NCBI GenBank assembly: GCA_005877565.1
Contig: VBOK01000053.1
Span: 1 to 10,391 of the forward strand
Direction of reading: 5' to 3'
Source: Nitrospirota bacterium
GTDB taxonomy: Bacteria; Nitrospirota; Nitrospiria; Nitrospirales; NS-4
DNA length: 10,391 nt
In this document: positions 1-4,915 of the stretch, piece after piece
How positions within the stretch are numbered: position 1 is the first letter of the stretch
Layout: each line of letters opens with the position of its first letter
Notes under the pieces: generated by a model
Seen by the model: only the letters and a program-made list of their open reading frames with translations
Told to the model about the DNA's origin: nothing
Database searches by the model: none
Program-made: the position numbers and the translations under genes

Positions 1-62
1 TCCTCCGCTACGCGGCGTACGAAAAGCGGGACGATGACATTGAAAAGCGGTATGGACGATAA
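1..62 (+). CDS. 3' end of an unidentified gene (partial)
   Basis: Reading from base 3, the frame gives a 19-residue, strongly charged C-terminus (LRYAAYEKRDDDIEKRYGR) ending at TAA 60-62. The codon choice is GC-ending and resembles the real genes downstream. The composition looks like a helical, soluble protein tail. A second frame is also open from base 1 to a TAA at about 79-81, but its product looks less protein-like. The piece is too short to name a family, and the gene body lies outside the window. It is followed by about 40 bases before the first hairpin repeat. Confidence 0.45.
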   Translation, partial: LRYAAYEKRDDDIEKRYGR

Positions 63-102
63 ATTTGATCCTCTCGTTTAATGTGGTGAGAGCCCAATAC
101 TT

Positions 103-140
103 CCCCTCCCCCTTGATGGGGGAGGGTGAGGGTGGGGGTG
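103..140. repeat. Left G/C-rich hairpin repeat flanking the DUF559 gene
   Basis: A perfect 9-bp stem, CCCTCCCCC (104-112) and GGGGGAGGG (118-126), encloses the loop TTGAT. It is followed by a tail, TGAGGGTGGGGGT (127-139). The whole unit reappears inverted at 476-513 on the other side of the DUF559 gene. From family experience, repeats of this type often sit next to DUF559 genes and give spurious peptides such as SPLAGEG; that association is recalled, not computed here. Confidence 0.8.
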
Positions 141-150
141 AATCCTGCAG

Positions 151-476
151 ATGGGCTTTTCGAGAGCTCTCAGGAAAAATCCAACGGAAGCCGAAAAGGC
201 TTTGTGGTCCCACTTGAGAATGAAGCAGAGGGAGGAAACAGGTTTCGAAGACAACAACCGATCGCACCGTATATTGTAGATTTTGTCTGTTTTGAAAAGA
301 AGTTGATTGTTGAACTGGACGGAGGGCAGCATGCTGAACAATCGGCTTATGATGCTGAGTGCACAACGTGGCTCGAGTCGCAGGGGTTTCGCGTTTTGCG
401 ATTCTGGAATAATCAGATACTGATGGAGATTGAGGCGGTCAAGGAAGTCATATGGAAAGAGCTGGTGGAAAGATGA
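151..476 (+). pseudogene. DUF559 / Vsr-like endonuclease-fold protein, frameshifted
   Basis: Two adjacent frames together give a complete DUF559-type protein. From ATG 151 one frame reads MGFSRALRKNPTEAEKALW and continues to SHLRMKQR. The next frame continues with GGNRFRRQQPIAPYIVDF, then a VELDGGQH motif, and ends FRVLRFWNNQ...IWKEL before TGA 474-476. The join lies in the G-rich run at 229-235 and needs a single-base change; one missing G would restore alignment with the usual family spacing. The VELDGGQH stretch carries the acidic residue expected of the PD-(D/E)XK-like fold; whether such proteins cut DNA is mostly unproven. Base composition is visibly less GC-rich than the neighbouring citrate synthase, suggesting transfer. 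An in-frame ATG at 126 gives a 116-residue product, but its first 34 residues do not look like the family. A sequencing error is the alternative to a true pseudogene. Confidence 0.75.
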
Positions 477-1729
477 CCCCCCACCCTGACCCTCCCCCGC
501 AAGGGGGGAGGGATAACAGGGAGAGCTCTCCTCCGCAAGGGGAAAGGGAACCAACTCAATCCTCCCCACGCATAGTGGGAGAAGACAAAGGTGGGGGGCC
601 AGCCTACAGCCCCGGTCTTGAGGGCGTGATCGCCGGCGAGAGTGCCCTCTGTGAAGTGGACGAAGGCGCGGCCGGTCTTCGCTACCGCGGCTACGCGATC
701 GGCGATCTGGCGGAGCAGGCCACGTTCGAAGAGGTCGCATATCTATTGCTGTTCGGCAAACTGCCCACGCGCAAAGAGCTGGGCGACTTCACCGCGCAAC
801 TGCAGACGCAATGGCCCTTGCCCGGTTCCGTGGAAGCCTTCATCGGCGTCGTCCCGCCGAGTGCGCACCCGATGGACATCCTGCGAACCGGCGTATCGCT
901 GCTGGGGATGACTGATCCCGATGCAGCCGACAGCCCCCGCGAGGCGAGCCTCCGCAAGTCCGTCCGCCTCCTGGCCCAGATCCCCATCCTCATCGCCAAC
1001 GCGCATCGCTTGGCGCATGCGAAACGGCAGGTGCAGCCGAGCCCGGACCAGAGCTTTGCCGAAAACTTATTGTACCTGCTAACCGACCGGCACGCCGACG
1101 AGCAGGCGAAGGCGATGGCGCGCGTGCTGAACGTCTCACTGATCCTCTACGCCGAGCACGAGTTCAACGCCCCCACCTTCGCGGCGCGGGTGGCCGCCTC
1201 GACGCTGACCGACCTCCACGCCGCGGTGACGGCAGCCATCGCCGCGCTCAAGGGGCCGCTCCACGGGGGCGCCAACGAGGCGGTGGCCGCCATGCTGCTG
1301 GAGATCAAGAGCCGCGACCGGGCCGAGCGCTGGGTGCGCGACGCGCTGGCGCAGAAGCGGCGCGTGATGGGCTTCGGGCATCGCGTGCTCCACAAAGGCG
1401 ATGCGCGCTCGGCGATCATCCAGCGTCATGCCGAGGCCTTGAGCCGGACGTGCGGAGACACGCGGTGGTACGACATCGCCACCATCGTGGACCGGATCAT
1501 GCAGCAGGAAAAGGGTCTCTATCCCAACCTGGATTTCTATACCGCCGTCGCCTATCTCCTGATGGAAATCCCCCGCGACCTCTACACGCCGGTCTTCGTC
1601 TGCTCGCGCATCGCCGGCTGGTGCGCGCATATCATCGAGCAGCAGGACCACAACCGGCTCATCAGGCCGCGCGCGGCCTATGTCGGGCCGCCGCCGCAAG
1701 CGTATGTGCCCCTCGAACGACGAACGTGA
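473..1729 (+). CDS. gltA: Citrate synthase (or 2-methylcitrate synthase)
   Basis: Condenses oxaloacetate with acetyl-CoA (or propionyl-CoA for the methylcitrate type) in the cytoplasm. The conserved protein begins near base 605 with YSPGLEGVIAGESALCEVDE and GLRYRGYAIGDLA. Numbering from ATG 473, the catalytic residues are visible: H264 in GPLHGGANEA, H303 in GFGHRVLHKGD and D354 in PNLDFYTA. The C-terminal NRLIRPRAAYVGP signature is present. The first 40 or so codons are translated hairpin repeat (TPHPDPPPQGGRD...) and are not part of the enzyme fold. ATG 473 is preceded by GGAAAG and overlaps the TGA of the DUF559 gene as ATGA, so translational coupling is possible. ATG 452 and in-frame GTG codons at 575 and 626 are alternatives; 626 would cut into the conserved start. 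The sequence does not separate citrate from methylcitrate synthase with certainty. The next gene overlaps its end, implying one transcript. Confidence 0.88.
   Translation: MTPHPDPPPQGGRDNRESSPPQGEREPTQSSPRIVGEDKGGGPAYSPGLEGVIAGESALCEVDEGAAGLRYRGYAIGDLAEQATFEEVAYLLLFGKLPTRKELGDFTAQLQTQWPLPGSVEAFIGVVPPSAHPMDILRTGVSLLGMTDPDAADSPREASLRKSVRLLAQIPILIANAHRLAHAKRQVQPSPDQSFAENLLYLLTDRHADEQAKAMARVLNVSLILYAEHEFNAPTFAARVAASTLTDLHAAVTAAIAALKGPLHGGANEAVAAMLLEIKSRDRAERWVRDALAQKRRVMGFGHRVLHKGDARSAIIQRHAEALSRTCGDTRWYDIATIVDRIMQQEKGLYPNLDFYTAVAYLLMEIPRDLYTPVFVCSRIAGWCAHIIEQQDHNRLIRPRAAYVGPPPQAYVPLERRT
476..513. repeat. Right G/C-rich hairpin repeat, inverted copy of 103-140
   Basis: The head ACCCCCCACCCTGA (476-489) is close to the reverse complement of the tail of the left repeat. 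It is followed by CCCTCCCCC (490-498), the loop GCAAG and GGGGGAGGG (504-512), the same 9-bp stem as on the left. The pair therefore forms terminal inverted repeats around the DUF559 gene. This copy is read through in the citrate synthase frame as a Pro/Gly-rich peptide. Confidence 0.8.
523..599. repeat. Two degenerate relatives of the hairpin repeat
   Basis: CCTCCGCAAGGGG (about 528-540) resembles the centre of the right repeat but has lost most of the stem. At 562-582, CTCCCCAC, a 5-base loop and GTGGGAG form a second, imperfect hairpin with one bulged C. It is followed by a G-rich tail ending GGTGGGGGG (590-598), in the same orientation as the left repeat. These copies fill the space between the right terminal repeat and the conserved start of citrate synthase. 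They look like decayed or nested insertions. Confidence 0.6.
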
Positions 1730-3404
1730 CCGCATCCTGCAGGCCCGCGAGATGGGCGGGCCGCCGTTCCATTTGCCCTGGCGTTCCTTTGCCGAGTTCT
1801 TTGATGAGCGCGTCCACGGCGCGCATCGTGCCGACAAGCCCTTCCTGACCTATTACGACGAGAGTCACGGCGCGACCGAGCCGGTCCGCCGGGTGTACAG
1901 TTACGCCCGCTTCGGCGAGCTGGTGGAACGGGCCGCCACCGTCATGCGCGAGCGCCTGGGCCTGCGGCGCGGCGATCGAGTGGCGACGGTCCTCTTCAAC
2001 CACGACCAGACTGTGCTCGTATATTTCGCTGCCTGGACTCTCGGTGTGGCAGTCGTGCCGATCAACATCGAAGAATCCACCGAGAAGAAACGTTACATAC
2101 TGGAGCATTCGGAAGCCTCAGTCGTGTTCTGCTGGCAGGATTCCCTGGACGAAATCAGGAGTCTGCTCGGCGAGCTCCCGCGGCTTCGCGAGGTCGTCGC
2201 GGTGAATGATGAAGGGTTTTCGACGCCAGACGCGGGGACGCGGAGACACGGAGACGCGGCAGGCAACCTCGACGACGAGGCCCTGATCGTCTATACCTCC
2301 GGGACTACCGGACCGCCGAAGGGAGTCGTGCTGACGGCGCGCAATCTCCTGGTGGACGCCGACGGCATCGCCGACTGGCACGGCTTCGGGCCGGACGACC
2401 GGCTGATGTGCGTGCTGCCGATCCACCATGTGAACGGCACCGTGGTGACGCTGGTGACGCCGTTCTATTTCGGCGGTGGCGCCGTTCTGAACCGGAAGTT
2501 CAAATCAGCCGTCTTCTGGCGGCGGATCCACGATGAAGGCGTGACCTGCGTCAGCGTCGTGCCGACCCTGCTCGAGTTCCTGCTGGACTCAGACGAAGAC
2601 CTGAAGCCGTACCGGCTTGACCGCTTCCGCGGCGTGATCTGCGGCGCGGGACCCTTATTAAAGGAGACGGCCGCGCGCTTTGAGGACCGGTTCCGTTTTC
2701 CCATCCGGCATGGGTACGGGTTGTCGGAGACCACATGCTATTCGTGCTTTCTTCCGAACGATCTCCCCGCTGACCAGCACCGCCGCTGGTTGACGGACTA
2801 CGACTTTCCCTCCATCGGCCTGCCGATTCGGCACAACGAGATGGCGATCCTGGATAGTCACGGCCGGGAAGTGCAGGAATTCGTGCATGGCGAGATCTGC
2901 ATCCGTGGACGGACGGTCTGTACGGGCTATTTCAAGCGGCCGGACGCAAACGAAGCGGCCTTTCAATGGGGCTGGTTCCGGTCGGGCGACGAGGGGTTCT
3001 ATGTCCGCGATGAGAAGGGGCGCCCGTTCCTCTTCATCTCCGGCCGGATCAAGGAGTTGATCATCCGGGGAGGTGTCAACATCTCGCCGCTGGAAATTGA
3101 CGACGTGCTGAAGGGGCACCCCGGCGTCCAGTTCGCCATGGCCGTGCCGTTCGAGAACCGGTACTACGGCGAAGAGATCGCTGCCTACGTGGTCCCGCGC
3201 GAAGGAATGGACCCGCCGACCGAAGCTGCCTTGCTGGAGTTCTGCCGGAGCCGCCTCCCGTTTTCCAAGCGGCCCAAGGTCATTCTGTTCGGACAGGACG
3301 TGCCCTATACCACCACCGGCAAGCCCAAGCGTCTGGAGCTGAAGACCCGTCTGGCCGGGACCCTCGCTGCCTACCGGGAAACGCAGTTCAAGGATTCAGG
3401 CTGA
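1704..3404 (+). CDS. AMP-dependent acyl-CoA synthetase / ligase family protein
   Basis: An ANL-superfamily adenylate-forming enzyme of about 566 residues, expected to activate a carboxylate with ATP and load it on CoA in the cytoplasm. Numbering from ATG 1704, the signatures are the P-loop YTSGTTGPPKG at 197-207, YGLSETT at 338-344, SGDEGF at 427-432, SGRIKELIIRGGVNISP at 446-462 and the C-terminal catalytic lysine K540 in TTTGKPKR. Length and motif order are typical of a complete acyl-CoA synthetase. The acyl substrate cannot be read from sequence. Starts at 1680, 1704 or 1752 are possible and none has a clear ribosome binding site; 1704 is preferred because the N-terminal NDERDRILQAREMGG looks native. 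It overlaps citrate synthase by 26 bases, so the two are probably co-translated; the pair may feed acyl-CoA to the synthase, which is inference. Residues 173-188 are a low-complexity insert that contains a tandem DNA repeat. Confidence 0.87.
   Translation: MCPSNDERDRILQAREMGGPPFHLPWRSFAEFFDERVHGAHRADKPFLTYYDESHGATEPVRRVYSYARFGELVERAATVMRERLGLRRGDRVATVLFNHDQTVLVYFAAWTLGVAVVPINIEESTEKKRYILEHSEASVVFCWQDSLDEIRSLLGELPRLREVVAVNDEGFSTPDAGTRRHGDAAGNLDDEALIVYTSGTTGPPKGVVLTARNLLVDADGIADWHGFGPDDRLMCVLPIHHVNGTVVTLVTPFYFGGGAVLNRKFKSAVFWRRIHDEGVTCVSVVPTLLEFLLDSDEDLKPYRLDRFRGVICGAGPLLKETAARFEDRFRFPIRHGYGLSETTCYSCFLPNDLPADQHRRWLTDYDFPSIGLPIRHNEMAILDSHGREVQEFVHGEICIRGRTVCTGYFKRPDANEAAFQWGWFRSGDEGFYVRDEKGRPFLFISGRIKELIIRGGVNISPLEIDDVLKGHPGVQFAMAVPFENRYYGEEIAAYVVPREGMDPPTEAALLEFCRSRLPFSKRPKVILFGQDVPYTTTGKPKRLELKTRLAGTLAAYRETQFKDSG
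2229..2260 (+). repeat. Four-unit 8-bp tandem repeat inside the ligase gene
   Basis: Four consecutive octamers read GACGCGGG, GACGCGGA, GACACGGA and GACGCGGC. They encode DAGTRRHGDAA in a spacer just before the ATP-binding loop. The total of 32 bases is not a multiple of three, so unit loss or gain would shift the frame unless compensated. I recall similar GACGCGG-type runs scattered in genomes of this general type, but a search is needed to confirm it. Confidence 0.75.
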
Positions 3405-3428
3405 GCAGGCCTTGGACTTGGCGTGGAG

Positions 3429-3457
3429 TTGACAGAATTCTGTACAGGCAATATAAT
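3429..3457 (+). promoter_or_regulatory. Perfect consensus sigma-70 promoter of the antitoxin gene
   Basis: TTGACA at 3429-3434 and TATAAT at 3452-3457 are separated by exactly 17 bases (3435-3451). Both hexamers match the sigma-70 consensus without mismatch. Transcription should start near 3463-3465, leaving a leader of about 16 bases before ATG 3480. It reads away from the ligase gene, whose stop is 25 bases upstream. Confidence 0.85.
3432..3447. promoter_or_regulatory. Overlapping palindromes in the promoter, likely antitoxin operator
   Basis: ACAGAATTCTGT (3432-3443) is a perfect 12-bp palindrome, and CTGTACAG (3440-3447) is a perfect 8-bp palindrome overlapping it. Both lie between the -35 and -10 boxes. 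Phd/YefM antitoxins normally repress their own promoter through such dyads, so this is a natural binding site for the gene product downstream. The assignment is inference from position and symmetry. Confidence 0.55.
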
Positions 3458-3479
3458 CTCGCACGACAAGGAGAATCTT

Positions 3480-3761
3480 ATGGCCATTTCGTCCAAGGAC
3501 ATCATCTCGCTCAGTCACGCGCGTGCCAAACTGACGGAACTCTGTGAAGAGGTCCACACCGCGGGCAGCGAAAAGATCATTACCAAAAACGGGGAGAGCT
3601 GTGCTGCCCTGATTGATGCCGAAAGGTTGGACCACTACCATCGTCTGGAGCGAGAACATATTCACCTAAGCTTGCTTAACGAAGCCCTCCGGGGCGTCGA
3701 GGAACTGCGAAGAGGGAAGATGCTCAGTCTGGCCCAGTTGAAGGCCAGGCATGGCCGGTAA
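3480..3761 (+). CDS. Phd/YefM-family type II antitoxin
   Basis: A 93-residue protein with the family layout. The N-terminal DNA-binding part contains SLSHARAKLTELCEEVHTAG, followed by EKIITKNGESCAALIDAERLD, which matches the usual pattern of a basic NG strand ahead of a small hydrophobic strand. The C-terminal half is helical and charged (LREVEEL-like segment ending LSLAQLKARHGR), as expected of the toxin-binding tail. ATG 3480 is chosen because AAGGAG at 3468-3473 lies 6 bases upstream and a consensus promoter precedes it; the frame stays open upstream to ATG 3423, which would start before the promoter. The protein should neutralise the toxin encoded immediately downstream and repress its own operon. 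The toxin frame, which starts 11 bases inside this gene, appears broken, so this may be an orphan antitoxin. Confidence 0.88.
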   Translation: MAISSKDIISLSHARAKLTELCEEVHTAGSEKIITKNGESCAALIDAERLDHYHRLEREHIHLSLLNEALRGVEELRRGKMLSLAQLKARHGR

Positions 3762-4033
3762 TCGGCCGGTCTTTACCGAAAACTTTTCGGCAAACCTCAC
3801 AACTATCCAGACATTTCTTGGGCCTGAAGAAGGGAATGCAGCCTTTCAAGGTCTTCTGGAACGGCTCTTTGATGAAGTCGTTCCGACTCGCAAAGAGCGA
3901 TGACCTGCGAGAGTATATTGTTGACGACTACCTGCTCCTGTACCTTCTGCGCGGCAATCAACTTGTGTTTCTATCCATCAAGCATCATCGCCAACTGTCC
4001 TTCGACCTGAAGCGGTTCTGGCAAGAATCCTAA
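3751..4033 (+). pseudogene. RelE/ParE-type toxin remnant (internal deletion plus frameshift)
   Basis: ATG 3751 overlaps the antitoxin stop, as in intact operons, and opens a frame reading MAGNRPVFTENFSANLTTIQ, then TFLGPEEGNAAFQGLLERLF and DEVVPT. This frame stops at TGA 3901-3903 after 50 residues. The adjacent frame then provides the family's C-terminal half: DDLREYIVDDYLLLYLLRGN, followed by QLVFLSIKHHRQLSFDLKRFW, ending at TAA 4031-4033. Family members I know have roughly 25-30 residues between these blocks, usually an Arg/Phe/Ser-rich stretch (FPxSGRSF-like). Only four to six codons are present here. A deletion of around 80 bases that also shifted the frame explains both facts. The C-terminal fragment has no good start of its own. 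A working ribonuclease-like toxin is therefore unlikely. A pure frameshift or assembly error is the alternative. Confidence 0.72.
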
Positions 4034-4084
4034 GTTTCCGTCTTTCTTAAACCTTTTTGCGTGTTCATGTGTCTCATGTTCAGT

Positions 4085-4276
4085 ATGAGTCTTGACAGAC
4101 ACAGAGAAAGCCTAGTCAAATACTGTTATGACATCAGCAAGGTCGCCTGCGGGGTAGCAGTGTTGAATCCTGCAGTGGGCAAGACCGGCAGTCTCGGAGA
4201 CGTCGCGATCGGCTTGGTCGCCACGTTCGCATTCCTGCTGATCGCCATCTTTCTCGAGGAAGGGACCTCGTCGTGA
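4085..4276 (+). CDS. Small membrane protein, 63 residues, unknown function
   Basis: The frame from ATG 4085 gives a polar N-terminus (MSLDRHRESLVKYCYDISKV), a moderately hydrophobic stretch at residues 20-31 and a clear transmembrane segment at about 40-57 (VAIGLVATFAFLLIAIFL), ending EEGTSS. This suggests one or two membrane passes. No strong ribosome binding site is visible; ATG 4061 is an in-frame alternative. The main support for translation is that its TGA overlaps the GTG start of the next small gene and that the hydrophobic pattern looks selected. I do not recognise a named family with confidence. Confidence 0.6.
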   Translation: MSLDRHRESLVKYCYDISKVACGVAVLNPAVGKTGSLGDVAIGLVATFAFLLIAIFLEEGTSS

Positions 4277-4422
4277 CTTGGGAGCTAACACCGAGCGGCT
4301 GGGGTTTTCTTTTCGTGGCTGTCCTTGGAGTGATCGGCATCATCCTGGTGCTCCTCTTCGACCGCCCCAAGGCCCCCAAGGTCCCTCCCGCCGAGGGGAA
4401 AGGCCCTCCCCAGCGTCCCTGA
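4273..4422 (+). CDS. Small membrane protein, 49 residues, GTG start, unknown function
   Basis: GTG 4273 overlaps the previous stop as GTGA and is preceded by the purine-rich ribosome binding site GAGGAAGGGA (about 4255-4264). The product starts MTWELTPSGWGF, has one transmembrane segment at about residues 11-29 (FLFVAVLGVIGIILVLLF) and ends in a Pro/Lys-rich cytoplasmic-type tail (DRPKAPKVPPAEGKGPPQRP). It stops at TGA 4420-4422. Stop-start overlap with the gene above indicates translational coupling, and the two proteins may work together in the membrane. It is easily missed because it is short and lacks an ATG. Confidence 0.6.
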   Translation: MTWELTPSGWGFLFVAVLGVIGIILVLLFDRPKAPKVPPAEGKGPPQRP

Positions 4423-4915
4423 CCCTACCCATCCGCTGGGCTTCCCTGAAGAGCTAGAGTCCAACCCTATTCTCCCCACAGTGCTGCTGGACTAGTATTA
4501 CTATCGAGCAGACAATATGCTCTTGACGAACCTGGGTACGCGGGCGCAGAGTTAGATCAGCGACTTCCTGCCGGGTGCTGTGGCCATATCGCTGACATTC
4601 CCGTCTGACGATCCCAGAACAGCTCGCTAAGCCTCCGTTAGGTCATGCCGTTGACCAGTGTATCTTTACAGATAACACCGGTATCTTTTTGTACGCAATA
4701 GGGTGCTCGACATCGTGCTAATGTCATGATTTCACTTACGGAACGAACATGAAGTCTAGCTGAACAGAGAAGGCGTTTTCTCTTACGAATTAGCTTGTTA
4801 TCCTTATTCTGGTCTCACGCGGATGATGGAGTCCGCTGGGTGGTTTCAGAATTGCCTATTTTTACGAATACGTGTCTCGCGTGGGAACAAACTTGTCTTG
4901 CGTTGACCTGGGTTT
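4423..4915. other. Gene-free interval of about 490 bases before the receptor operon
   Basis: No convincing gene is seen. Base composition is less GC-rich than in the genes on either side. A 6-bp inverted repeat, AGTCCA (4458-4463) and TGGACT (4488-4493), lies near the left end. GCGGAT and GTCCGC at about 4818-4835 form another short dyad with one G-T pair. I looked for cobalamin-riboswitch hallmarks, because a TonB receptor follows, and did not find them. No strong -35/-10 pair is visible, although the receptor operon promoter must probably lie here. Confidence 0.5.
4670..4690 (+). terminator. Possible weak intrinsic terminator
   Basis: AGATA (4670-4674) can pair with TATCT (4682-4686), which runs into five T residues ending at 4690. 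The stem is short and A/T-rich, so it would be a weak terminator at best. Its place between the small membrane genes and the receptor operon is suitable. Confidence 0.2.

Noticed and set aside
162..530. GAGAGCTCTC at 162-171 and again at 521-530, possibly a target duplication
   Set aside because: The first copy is inside the DUF559 coding sequence and the second is beyond the right repeat, so they do not flank the element; a 10-bp self-complementary match is plausible by chance.
78..740. Long minus-strand reading frame of 220 codons over the DUF559 region
   Set aside because: It is an antisense shadow of the hairpin repeats, the DUF559 gene and the citrate synthase start; its recognisable peptides (SPLAGEG-like) are translated repeat.
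3776..3790. 15-bp palindrome CCGAAAACTTTTCGG at the start of the toxin frame
   Set aside because: It encodes the conserved TENFSA residues of the toxin family and has only a one-base centre, so coding constraint explains it better than a regulatory site.
141..4176. Shared 12-mer TGAATCCTGCAG near 140 and near 4164
   Set aside because: One or more 12-base matches are expected by chance in a 10-kb window, and the surroundings are unrelated.
4423..4915. Cobalamin or other riboswitch ahead of the TonB receptor
   Set aside because: No recognisable conserved core elements were found; only short isolated dyads are present.
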